Below, piece after piece: positions 1 through 10,675 of a stretch of DNA of 64,000 nucleotides. Positions within the stretch are counted from its first letter, which is position 1. The number at the start of each line of letters is the position of its first letter. The DNA is from Podaxis mareebaensis (Eukaryota > Basidiomycota > Agaricomycetes > Agaricales > Agaricaceae): the NCBI GenBank assembly GCA_018524725.1, contig JAEUWP010000392.1:1-64000 (forward strand), read 5' to 3'. The notes under the pieces are model-generated. The model saw nothing but the letters and a program-made list of their open reading frames with translations, made no database searches and was not told where the DNA came from. The position numbers and the translations under genes are program-made.

Positions 1-2
1 TT

Positions 3-3000
3 CTTGGAGCACCATGGCTTATGAAACACAACCCAGACATCGACTGGAGAAAACAAACTCTCACCTGGAGAAACGACGATCCCGACCACATTTATCAGGA
101 GCTTCTCCACACGATGGAAGAAGAAGAAGTCGACAAACTCTACCACATCACTTTGGAACCCGAATCATTCCTCGAAATCAATTTTAAAGCAAATGTTTCG
201 CAAGCCATTGCACAACAGTATGGAGACCAGAAGAAAGAATCTGACCCCTGAAAAGTCGTTCCGAAAGAATTCCATGATTACCTCAATGTATTTTCCAAGA
301 AGAAAGCATTACGATTCCCACCAAGCAGACCTTGGGATCACAAGATCGAACTCAAAGATTCATTCGAACCCAAATCATTCAAACCTTACCGATTGTCGCC
401 TATCGAAATGCAAGAACTTGACAAATTCATTGACAAAAACCTCGCTAAAGGATACATTCGTCCATCTGAATCACCAATGGCATCGCCTTTCTTCTTTGTA
501 GGGAAGAAAGGCGGCAAACTATGACCATGCCAAGATTATCGCTACCTCAATACGCACACAATCAAGAACGCATATCCAATTCCACTTATCTCATCATTAC
601 TCGACAAACTCAAAGGATCAAAATGGTTCACGAAATTCGACATCCGAGCTGGATACAATAACATCTGCATCCGCGAAGGTGACCAGTGGAAAGGAGCCTT
701 CAAAACGCCAAGAGGATTATTTGAACCGACAGTCATGTTCTTCGGAATGTGCAACAGCCCTGCGACATTTCAATCCATGATGGATCATATCTTCGCCCAC
801 CTCATTCGAAGAGGACAAGTACTCGTCTATATGGATGACATCCTCATTCATGCCAAGACTCGAGAAGAACTACAACAAATCACCCGAGAAGTACTTGAGA
901 TCTTACGAAAACACGACTTATACCTCAAACCCGAGAAATGTGAATTCGAAAAGCAACGCGTCGAATACCTAGGAGCAGTAGTCACGCCCACATCAATCGA
1001 AATGGACACCGCCAAACTCGAAGGAATTAAGAATTGGCCTACACCAAAGACCACCCGAGATGTCCGAAAGTTTATTGGATTTTGCAACTTCTACCGATGC
1101 TTCATCCGAAATTACTCCAAACACACAGCACCCCTCAACGCCTTAATGTCAAAGAACGTCAAATTCGAATGGAAGCCCAAGCATCAACAAGCCTTTGAGG
1201 AACTAAAGAGGAAATTCAAGGATTGACCTATTCTTATCACACCCGACCCATCAAAACCTTTCGAAATCAAAACTGATGCATCGCAATATGCAGCAGGAGC
1301 TGTGTTATACCAAAAAGATGAAAACGGCATTCGTTGCCCGATAGCCTTCCATTCAAAGGCTTTTACCCCAACAGAACGGAACTATCATTGCTCCGAACTT
1401 GAATGGTTAGCTATAATTATCGCCCTATGCACATGGCGCCACTACCTCGAAGGATCACCCCATGAAATCATTGTCTGGAGCGATCACGAAAACCTATCTC
1501 GATATAAGGAACCTCAGACCCTGAACAAACGACAAGTTCACTGGGTACAATTCATGCAACGATTCCAGCCAAACCTCAAGATCAAACACATCCCTGGCCG
1601 AAAGAACGGACCAGCAGACGCACTGTCAAGACGACCTGACTACGCACCACAAGAACCAGAAAACCGCGATATTACCGTATTCGATCAATCAATGATCGCC
1701 ATCATCACAGAAGAAGATAAACGAGTCATCAAGAAGCACCGAGAAATGATAGACCCCAATGATGACGACTCACCGGAACAAGAATTACCTATGCATGGAA
1801 ATCGAATCCTGATTCCTAATGAACCATCACTACGCCGTAGATTACTCCAAAGAGTACATGATCATCAAACCGCAGGACACCCCGGAATAGCCGAAACACT
1901 ACGCAAACTCGCTGAATATGTTTACTGGCCAGCCATGAAGGACTATGTCACAGAATATGTCAAAGGCTGCCCAACTTGCCAACGGCACAAAATTGTTAGA
2001 CGACCAGACAAGCCACCTTATCAGCCAATCCCAGCACCTCAGTCTACGCAACCCTTTTCGCAAATCTCAATGGATCTTATCATGGATCTACCGCCATCCC
2101 ACAGATATGATTCTATTTTGGCCATAGTGGACCATGGCCTAATGAAGGGGATAATTTTAGCCCCTACTACGAAAACCGCCGACAGCCAAGTCATTGCTTC
2201 TATTTTGGTCAACCGCCTATTTTTGCAATATGGCCTTCCTGATAAGGTCATCTCAGATCGCGACCCCCGATTCACATCCAAAGCAATGCGAGAACTGTAC
2301 AAACTCCTCGATATCAAACCCGCCTACTCTACAGCTTACCACCTGCAAACCGACGGATCTACTGAATGTTTCAATCAAGAAATTGAAACCTATCTCGCTA
2401 TCGCCACTTCAAGCGACCCGAACGAATGGAGCAAGTACCTTCCAATTTACAAATTCTGCCACAACAATCGTCCCCATGCCGGACGCCCCGAAACTCCATT
2501 CCAGCTACTCTATGGCTACACCCCAAAAGCTTTTCCAATGGAAATGGAGCCCACAAACAATCCATCAGCAGAAAGCCACATGGATCGACTAATGGAAGCC
2601 CGCCATCGCACGATTCAAGCACACAATCACGCCTGCCAAATCATGGCAAGACACACAGCCAACTATCGCCTCCCCGCCTACTCCACAGGAGACCTAGTAT
2701 GGTTAGATACCCGCAATCTTCCATTACAGGTCAAATCAAGAAAACTCACCCCGAAACGTGAAGGACCATTCGAAATCACCAAGAAGATATCCGCAGTTAA
2801 CTTCGAACTAAAGTTACCCAAAACATGGCGAATTCACCCCGTATTCCATGCCACCTTACTGACTCCAGTAACTGAGAATAACTTATACAGCAAACACTAC
2901 CCGCGACCTGCGCCAGAACTGCGCAATGATGAAGAACACTACGAAGTAGAAGCAATCCTAAACCATCGACGACTGCACAACCGCCTCGAATTCCTAGTCA

Positions 3001-3107
3001 AGTGGACTGGCTATCCACACTCTGAAAATACATGGGAACTGCAGTCCGCATTCTCCAATGCACAGCAAATCCTTTACACATATAAAAAGAAGAACAAACT
3101 TCGCTAA
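3..3107 (+). pseudogene. Gypsy pol polyprotein (PR tail-RT-RNase H-IN-chromodomain), three in-frame stops
   Basis: One reading frame runs through the block but is broken by TGA at 249-251, 522-524 and 1224-1226. RT carries the catalytic YMDD box near 829-840 and the FGMCNSPATFQ motif near 740. RNase H starts near 1270 (IKTDAS) with later E and D residues (ELEWLA, WSDHENL). The integrase has an HHCC zinc finger (GHPGIAETL to CPTCQRH, about 1875-1990). Its D,D,E core is visible as SMDLIMDL, SDRDPRF and TDGSTECFNQE. The chromodomain at about 2938-3070 reads YEVEAILNHR then VKWTGYPHSENTWE. The last 627 codons (1227-3107) are still open. At 522 the family expects Arg in KLRPCQDYR, so that stop is best read as CGA changed to TGA. 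The protein cannot be made as it stands. Confidence 0.93.
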
Positions 3108-3116
3108 CCACCGGAG

Positions 3117-5457
3117 ATGTCAACCACCAATACCCAACAACCAACCGCCCAAACTGAAGCTCAGCAAGATCTTCAACTACCTCCCAACTCTTCTACAAGC
3201 ACTGGCCACAGCACTGACTGCATCCAATCCCTCACAGAACCACCCACCACCTTCCAAGAACGCCTGAATGCCCTCACAGAACACCTCGCCATACAACACA
3301 TCATGACGACCACTATTGTGCAGGATGCTGCACCGTTCATCATCTCGCACCCACTCCGTCCACTCCCAGCCTACTCAACCCACATTGGAACCCGGGAATT
3401 CATCTGGCCAATCAACGCTGGATCCCCGATCGAACTACCTTCCCTCCCTAGTGAAGTATCCGACCTTGACTCCGAACTCGTACAACTCAGAGAATCTTTG
3501 GACTGGGTTAACTCCATCACCCAGGACACCGCTCTTCGAAGGAATCCACTTTTGGTTCAGAACTGCAACGTCTACAGGGAAACTATTGCTACTATCGTGC
3601 ATTCTGCTAGAATGCTCATTCAACTTTCGAACTCAATGGAGACGGCCCGACTTGCTTGTATTGGCCACAACATCTCCCCTCGACTATGTAGCGACATCGA
3701 GAGCTCAAGCTCTACCACCAAACTTCTCATTGATAAAGTCGGTCTACGACTCGACGCACTTAGCAGAACTAGCTCTCTTTCGAATCCTCCACTATCCCGA
3801 TCTCCCCAGCGAACAGATCGACAATCACAACCTGATACAACTCTACATGAGACTCGTGCCCTACATAGCAGGACTTCCCCAGCTTCAAGTCCACATCTCT
3901 TGCCTCCAATTCAGGGAAGCGCTAGACATCATCAAGATGTTAGCATTTCATCGCGAGCCGAGGCTTTACTGTCACGATCTACCAATGCAAGCCGCTATGT
4001 GGCTCCGCATCAAAGAATACAACGACGTCCTGACTCCCTGCCAGACATTTCCAATCTGGGCAACCACCGCCCTGCTAGCCGACCTATCACTCCTCCTAGG
4101 CACCCACTCCCAGCCTGACCTCCTCCACTACTTCGCCCTTCACGCACTTTTCCACAAGGGACCAATCAACACCAGTGGTATCTGCGTACTGATCGACACC
4201 GAGGAAGTAACATCACCAGATCATCTCTATGAGCTAGGGACTATAATGGAACCCCCTACCTTCCCCGTCGTGCCAGAAGTCCAAGTCCGTCAAGTGCGCA
4301 ACTGCACCAATCCATCGATGCCGCCATCTCTGCCCTCGCCGACAACATCATCAGCACCCGAAACAGGCAGACCATGTGCTCCAACACCTATACCTTTGGC
4401 CTCCCCCACATCCATCAGAGAATGACACAGCCTTCTCGACAGAGCCACCGCACGCATTCGCTCCCTCGTCCATCGAGACAGACACGGGAATCAACACATA
4501 CAGTTGACAGACATCACAAATCTCCCTTCTCCGATGTCGGAAGTGGAAGATCCTAGACCACCTACCCCTCACCCGACACCAGTATCAGATAGTAGTAGCG
4601 AGATGGAACTCGCTAATAATGAAGGGGATAATGTTATGAGCCAGCCTAGTACCTCCCGTCGCAACGTCATCTATCATGCACTAGTCCACGAGCTTGGACT
4701 TCCCAACGCCTCCCATTCCACCACTCAAGATACGGGTATACCAGCTGAAGACTCAACCCGCTACCGCAACGAAGCTTTCGCCAATCGTCGCCTTCCTGGC
4801 CACGCATCCCTATTCTCTGAAGACTGGCCAACACCTGGACCACTCTTCTACGAGACCAACTGCATGATGACAGAAATATTACGCATCACTTGGGAGAACG
4901 CTCCCTTCACTCACATCTTCGATCCTGATGGGTTATATGTCCAAATGATCCATAACAACTTTGACTCCGCCTGGGCCCATGGCTGGAAGATGATTCCTTA
5001 TGCTGGAGAACCCATAGTATTCCTTCACCCCTACATGATGTATCCGCCCGAGGTCGTCCCGCATATCATCAAATACGAAGTCACCCACGGATTCTACTTC
5101 TGAGAAGTAGAAGTCTACCGTATCGATCCTAACTCCGACGAACCTCCGGCCATCCCTCCCCATCGTACTCAGCTTCCACCCCTCCACAGTGTTGACTCCA
5201 ACGTTCCAGGTATCGACGAGTCAAACCCAGAAGAACCCATCGGCGATCCTCCTCCATATCCACTGCCATACGTCACTGGCAATATATCATCATCATTGTC
5301 ATCGTCCCCGCACCGCAGCCTCATCTTCCTCCATGAAGATTCTCCTGACTCGTTGCCTTCGACTGGCAACTTCCCTATTCCTAGTTCCGCCTCATCTCCT
5401 GACTCCTACTCTTCCGACTCTTCTAACGGACGCCTTCATCCCGCTATGGACTTGTAA
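3117..5457 (+). pseudogene. Extra coding block 3' of pol in the gypsy element, function unknown, frameshifted
   Basis: An ORF starts at 3117, nine bases after the pol stop, and reads MSTTNTQQPTAQTEAQ onward. After about 3750 the protein-like reading appears to move to the next frame (YIAGLPQLQVHISCLQF, near 3860-3910). Near 4310-4370 a third frame looks coding, with SIDAAISALADNIIS. From about 4430 a Pro/Ser-rich protein runs to TAA at 5455-5457, interrupted by TGA at 5101-5103. I recognise no domain, zinc knuckle, signal peptide or membrane segment. The position is that of env in gypsy elements, but nothing here looks like an envelope protein. It may be an accessory ORF of this element lineage or a captured host gene. 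The frame changes make it a relic. Confidence 0.55.
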
Positions 5458-6975
5458 TATAACTAGTAAACAGTTTCCCTTCTATCTCACTACAGACGCT
5501 TCGCCTCGTATTCCTGTATCCCACCTGAACTCTATCTTGAACAGTTTCCTTAGTTAGTTAGTCTCCTTTCTGATCTCTGTTTCTATTCCTGTCTTAGTTC
5601 TATTCTTGTCTCGCTCCGCTCCATAGTTATGCTTCTATTGACTCTCAGACTCGTAGCTCTACTTCGTCATAGTTACTAGATTTGGACCTTAGAAGAAAAG
5701 CTTAAATAGCGCTCATGTACTGGAAGCGCAAGCTTCCTATATTCTAAAATCTCAAATCTCAAGTTATTGTTCACCTTTAACTTCTGATTGACGTTAGCTC
5801 ACGATCAGCGTGGTAGTAAACGTTCTATTGGTCATACCCTCGACTTATAGACGTTCCACCTCCTGAGTGTACTTAACTGGACACTTGCCTCGCCACCTTC
5901 TTATCATGATCCTTCTTGCTAGATCCTAGTGCCTCTGCGAACCATCTAGTGAGATAGCCGCCCCCTAGTGAAGCTTAGGCAACCAGTGATAAGGACCAAC
6001 CTAACATAAGTCACCTTGAGACTTGAATGTCCTCCGAGTTACTCAGCTTACTTTGATCCTGGTTTCAGACCAGACTCTAGCACAAGCATCTACCTTTAAA
6101 TAACATATGCAGAGAGAAGTACTGGGTGGTTTTTGCAGTAAAAGCACTCAGCCATACAAACCAGACCAAGAGCATCTCATTTACATACAGCCAAGTACTT
6201 CAAAACTATGATGGGATGATCCTGAACCATCATTTGGAGGGTTTGTTCATATTCCCTTAGTGAGATTGCAGGCTGAGTCACTCCTCACCTGATTAATCGA
6301 GGCACTCACTGATAGCTAATACTTTCACATGCATAATGATGAAAGCAAGGAGAACCACATGGGAAACCCAATGCAGGGAAGTGATCCAGCATTGGTTGGG
6401 CAACAATGTGTCTGTGGAGGGTGGCATGGGTGAGTGTATCATTCCCATTCACTTCACAAATATCATGTTTTTGCAGCACATGATGTTGACTTGAAACCGG
6501 GAAGGGAGTGGTATAAGCAGGGAGAACAGGTATGAGAATAAGGTGTGGTAAATGGTTTTGAGCCGTGACTTTATTAGTACCTGAGGCCGTGATAATCAAC
6601 AAAACCCTCCAGCTCGACTGAACTTCTAACATTTTCAGATCCTCGATCCTCAGGCTACGGCATGGTTGACACCAGCTCAAACGAGTTACACCAGAAGTAG
6701 ACATAATTTTGGCTTTGTGAGATGGGGGCCAGCCTTGTCAGTTTCATGCCAGCTCAAGGCATCAATCGATTCATCTCTCCCAGTAACACCAGCTTCCTTG
6801 AGTTTTGTGATGACATGATTCCTCTCCTTCTGATTAAAGAAATGCGCTTGTGCTGGGTTTCATAGGATTTATCATTCCACAACCTGCCGCGATGTATTGT
6901 AGCCATTGTATCCAAGATTGCCCAATGATGCAGGTGGGCTCTGGATAAGGAAGAATATTGTTCGAGTTATTTAGG
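5458..6975. other. Element 3' flank, possible 3' LTR, and unrecognised DNA
   Basis: The stretch after the retroelement coding block has no convincing gene. A purine run (agaagaaaag, 5691-5700) could be a polypurine tract, but no TG/CA-ended repeat could be matched. A minus-strand ORF at 6306-6704 (132 codons) has no recognisable domain and an unconvincing composition. I treat it as unassigned, possibly relic, sequence. Confidence 0.3.
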
Positions 6976-7257
6976 TCAGCACCTGGATTGGCAGTTCCGA
7001 AGGTCTGTAACGGGGAGTCTAGCTTCCACAGCCACATGGAGATAAAATGAACAATATTGGGTGGAGATCAGTCTAAAACAACTGAAACAGCGGGAGTCGT
7101 GTGGGAGGGAATTTATCCTCTGTAACTCTAGGAAGAAGACTGTTGATGCTAAAACCATTGTACATAGAGCGCAAATGACGAGTATCCACTTTCGTCCTGC
7201 CCGAAGGTCAAGACGAGGATAAGGAGGCGATTTCGGTTCCGGTTGACTTTCGAACAT
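6976..7257 (-). CDS. Possible first exon of an unrecognised single-TM protein
   Basis: A 93-codon ORF begins MFESQPEPKSPPYPRLDL, followed by a basic patch (RAGRK). A hydrophobic segment of about 19 residues follows (ILVICALCTMVLASTVFFL, residues 25-43). A short Pro-rich cytosolic tail plus one membrane span is a common N-terminus for fungal type II membrane enzymes. No downstream exon or catalytic domain could be tied to it, although minus-strand ORFs continue at 6834-7037 and 6306-6704. It could equally be chance. Low confidence. Confidence 0.2.
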   Translation of the reverse strand: MFESQPEPKSPPYPRLDLRAGRKWILVICALCTMVLASTVFFLELQRINSLPHDSRCFSCFRLISTQYCSFYLHVAVEARLPVTDLRNCQSRC

Positions 7258-8129
7258 CGCTGGGGATATGGGCGATCACATCCAATCCGCACAATGAAAC
7301 AGTACAGAAAACGACAAGGATGTGCATTCCTTCATCTGACAAATCACTCAACAGGAAGAAAGCATCAGCATCGTCAAAGTGAGCTCAGTTCCTTATGCAT
7401 CAACTTCGAGGAACATGCAGGACACCATATCCAAGAATGACCCGGATGGCTGTTGTATAGAATCCCTCATGACTTTTAGTTTCCACATCTGAGTGCTATG
7501 CAAAGATCATGCATACAGAGTGAAGAATCCCTCCTCGCATTGTGCACTTCTCTCTGGACTCTCTACATATACAAGTCACTGGGCGGCCGTGTAGCAAATT
7601 TGCGTTTCAGGTCTGGCGTATGATATCCCACTGAGATCATATCTGAAGGTTTCTTTGCATAACGCGCACTTAGTTGTGCCACGAAACGGGGCTAGTGGGA
7701 CCTAAATGACATAGCGGGTAACAGTAACAATAGTTATGTTCAACTCGAGATCATGACTTAGACAGGTTGGCTGCAGTGCCACTCACCAGTTAGATCAGAT
7801 GAGATACACAACAGCCTCGCTTCCTAATTTCTAACCCGCCGAGTACAATGTCTTGGTGTGAGTGGCTAAGGTCCAAGAGACGCAGAAAAAATTTTCAGAT
7901 CTATAGGACATTGAGGGTATATTACTTGGAGAAAACCAGTACAAAGGAACGTGTACAGCTCGCGAAAGAGAGGGAGATGTTTATATAATGCATTAGATAT
8001 CCAAGAAGGCAGTGGACAGACAAAGGTCAAAGGAGCGAATTCGGTAACAACCAGAAACCATATTAACCCAGCTATCTAGATATTCCAAGCCAAGTCGAGA
8101 GTATTTTACCCGTACTACGAATCACTCCT
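7258..8129. other. Intergenic, no gene seen
   Basis: Only short ORFs without recognisable features occur here. The last part (about 7850-8129) is likely the 3' region of the secreted-protein gene encoded on the minus strand. Confidence 0.4.
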
Positions 8130-8714
8130 TCAGGCATCAGCGCTAGCATCCGCCGCACCAGCATCGGCCGGAGGGGTTGTTCCGTCAACAGAGGGTCCAC
8201 CACCCGTCGCCCCCGTCACCACACCCTTCGCCCCGTCTACAGCCTTCGTAATTTGGTCAGTGACAGCGCCAACCTGTCCAGTCGGGTCACCTCCAGCAGC
8301 TCCAGTAACACCGTTAGCAATCGATCCCGCTGTACTAGCAATTCCGTCAAGTCCACCAGACCCAGCTCCGGCTGCACCACCTTCCTGCCTCTTCCAAATG
8401 ATAGGACCCTTGGTAGCAGCGACGGCACGACGAGCTTCACCTGCACCAGCGTCCCCCGCACCAGCGTCCCCTGCACCAGCATCATCACCAGTCGCACCAC
8501 CTGCCCCATCACTTCCACCAGCACCTCCAGGAGGACCGCCTGTAAGACCACCAAGGCCTCCGGTCAATCCTCCAGCAGCAGTTTCAAGCGTGCTAACAAC
8601 ACCTCCAACACCTCCCAATCCTCCAATGTTGGCAGGAACGGGAAGTTGAGGGGTAGGAACGGCTTGAACAAAGACAGCGAGAGAAACGAGAGCGGCGAAG
8701 AATGAAGTCTTCAT
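8130..8714 (-). CDS. Small secreted Gly/Ala-rich protein with tandem AGAGD repeats and a KR site
   Basis: I chose the ATG at 8714 because it opens directly into a signal peptide (MKTSFFAALVSLAVFVQAVP). An in-frame ATG nine codons upstream (8741) would bury that signal. The mature part has about 174 residues, is very rich in Gly, Ala, Asp and Thr, and has no Cys. Visible features are Gly-rich repeats (GGLGG, GGLTGG), a perfect tandem DAGAGDAGAGDAGAGE encoded by repeated 15-base units at about 8445-8495, and a dibasic WKRQE site midway that fits Kex2 processing. The C-terminus is acidic and Ala-rich. No enzyme domain is visible. A structural or effector-like secreted protein is possible, but the function is unknown. 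A single exon is enough. Confidence 0.8.
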   Translation of the reverse strand: MKTSFFAALVSLAVFVQAVPTPQLPVPANIGGLGGVGGVVSTLETAAGGLTGGLGGLTGGPPGGAGGSDGAGGATGDDAGAGDAGAGDAGAGEARRAVAATKGPIIWKRQEGGAAGAGSGGLDGIASTAGSIANGVTGAAGGDPTGQVGAVTDQITKAVDGAKGVVTGATGGGPSVDGTTPPADAGAADASADA

Positions 8715-8741
8715 GGTGAGTTGAGACTTTTTGAGTATCAA

Positions 8742-10201
8742 GAGTGATTAAAAAATGAGTGAGGATGCGGTAAGCCGATTATTAGCTTTAGGTGCGTCGC
8801 GAGTTGACGAGTTGACCTTCAAACCTCATCCCCTCCATCTTCTTATACGCAAACCAAAAAATTTAACATGCCTTTTGCGGGATAGGTGTTTGGTAAAGGG
8901 CGGGCAGCCTAGAAGTCAATGAATATTGTTAGCGCACTTGAATGGCGGCCGAGTGGAGAGGTATTGATATTCGTAAAAGGCGTTGTGGAGACACCCTTAT
9001 TAATGCGAAACCTTCTTCTGTCAAACCTGGCAGACAGACGAGAGTCTATGTTGGATCTTCGGCTCCTAGAAACACTAATGCATATTTGTTGGCACGTTTT
9101 CGGGCATTAATTTGTCAATGTCCTCATTAAATTGAATTGTCGCAGTATGGGTGGAGCAGTGCTCCATCCAAGCGCCAGGAGCTCCATTGCAGATTTATTG
9201 ACATCGAACATCAACGACGTCAGTTTTAGTGCAGAGAAGGGAACGACTTCACATACCTCCGCCGCTAGTGTGTCCGAAACGTAAAGGCGTCATAGTGCAA
9301 GGGTTCACAACGAAAGTCGCGTTTCCTACCACTATACGAAGGAAAGCAACGACAAGGGGAAATGTCTAGTTGATTGCGTCAGTACGTCGCACTTTCGAAT
9401 TCAGCATCCGCAAATTTGTCTGAACTCCTTTATGGATTTGGGACGTCTGCGAAAGATGTAGCTGAAAAAACACGTAAGTTGTGCTCCATTGGAATATTCG
9501 GTTGCGCTACAGCATAAAAAGTTTTTTGAAGCCCCAAAACGCCGAAGCGCGGAGCGTTGATAAGGCGGTCGCGAGGTCGGGGGAGAATACAAAAGGGAAC
9601 GCACGGAGGGGGTAGCTTGATAACACACAAGCTATTGTCTGCAACTGAGCGCATCGAATAGCCCAGGATACAGGGTTAGCGTATATCATGGAGCTCAAAA
9701 ACATGCATCACTGGGTGAAAAGGCGTTCCGAAATGCAACGCGACCGACTAAGTGAGGAGAATGGTTATAAAGTCAATAATAGACTGTCCACGCTGAGTCA
9801 GATGTATCGCGACAGTAACGTGGAAACACGAGGCGTATCGTAGTCTTCAAACATGTTTTGGGAAACTATTACTGGAGCTCGAGCTGTCCAGGCCACATCC
9901 AAGGAATGCCGTAAGCAGACTCCAGCCCAACCGCCAGCACAATTGAATCGGAGGAATCATCACTCAGACTTGTGAGATGTTGTAGAATGAAAACACCTTG
10001 GCCAGATTAAATGCCTTTCGGGAATACCATACCATAAGTTGGTGTGTGTACATGCGTGGATGCCCAGAGATAAACTAGCGGTAGTGCCTATCAAAGCAAT
10101 TATTCCCTTTCCTCGATGCATCTAAAGCTACATGCAGGTGAGTTGTTACTTTCAATGATGTATATATTCAGGACATACTCTAATGAGCTTGCAATATACT
10201 T
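8742..10201. other. Intergenic, promoter of the 8.1-kb gene and unassigned DNA
   Basis: No ORF here has a recognisable domain. Three overlapping minus-strand ORFs of 65-75 codons at 9401-9704 lie in different frames and share no protein-like features, so I do not call them. Confidence 0.4.
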
Positions 10202-10675
10202 TTACGATGACGAAGGGTAAAGCTCTTCTTTGAGAGTGAGGCCTGGCCAACAGGTCAGGTCAAGATAAAGGACACGTTTCAGGGTGATCATACCAAGTTC
10301 CTCTCTCAGAGGCTTCAACTCTTGAAGGTAGAGCTCATACTGCTGCTTGTTCTCCACCTTCTCCTTAATGCCCTCAAAAATCCGGATGGCGGTAGCGTAG
10401 TCGTTGACGCGCCTAGCAGCCTTGACAGCAGCCTCGACGACAGCGGGCGATGGAACCAAGTCATGTGCGAAGCAGTTGTTCAAGCCACGCTGGACTTCGA
10501 AGAGGTCCTCAGCGTTTTGGAAAAAGTTGACGTAGCGCTCGGAAAAGGACTCGAAGGACTCCTGGGCGTGTCCATGTGCGCCACGTACGAGAAGAGGAGT
10601 CGCACGTGCGGTAGAGACGGCGAAGGAGGGGCGGGCGGCGGCACGGAAGACGGTGGAAAGGAGTTGGGCACGCAT
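10202..10675 (-). CDS. COX6: Cytochrome c oxidase subunit VI (yeast COX6, animal COX5A)
   Basis: This is a nuclear-encoded structural subunit of mitochondrial complex IV on the matrix side. The N-terminus is a typical presequence rich in Arg, Ala and Ser with no acidic residue (MRAQLLSTVFRAAARPSFAV). The family signature follows: ERYVNFFQNAEDLFEVQRG, then NNCFAHDLVPSP and ARRVNDYATAIRIFEGIKEK, ending LREELG and KEELYP. The C-terminus only makes sense if a 51-base intron (10243-10293 on the minus strand, GTATGATC to GGCCAG) is removed. This gives a join of 10294-10675 and 10202-10242, ending ELGLTLKEELYPSSS. The intron has no stop and a length divisible by three, so retention would insert 17 residues without breaking the frame. 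Identification is strong. Confidence 0.95.
   Translation of the reverse strand: MRAQLLSTVFRAAARPSFAVSTARATPLLVRGAHGHAQESFESFSERYVNFFQNAEDLFEVQRGLNNCFAHDLVPSPAVVEAAVKAARRVNDYATAIRIFEGIKEKVENKQQYELYLQELKPLREELGMITLKRVLYLDLTCWPGLTLKEELYPSSS

Larger units (their letters stand above)
1..5457 (+). mobile_element. Ty3/gypsy chromovirus-type LTR retrotransposon, 5'-truncated by the window edge and decayed
   Basis: Seen: protease tail, reverse transcriptase, RNase H, integrase and a C-terminal chromodomain follow each other in one frame (1-3107). That order and the chromodomain are diagnostic of Ty3/gypsy chromoviruses. A second coding block (3117-5457) follows pol after a gap of only nine bases. Gag, the 5' LTR and the primer binding site lie outside the window. 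The copy is dead: pol carries three in-frame stops and the 3' block carries more stops and frame changes. The 3' LTR could not be delimited because no second LTR is available for comparison. It probably lies between about 5460 and 6100. Confidence 0.93.

Noticed and set aside
193..501. Overlapping ORF in the retroelement protease/RT junction
   Set aside because: Shadow frame. The pol frame continues through the TGA at 249.
8237..8705. Other-frame ORFs overlapping the Gly/Ala-rich secreted protein on both strands
   Set aside because: They arise from the GC-rich repeat composition and lack a signal peptide or any domain.
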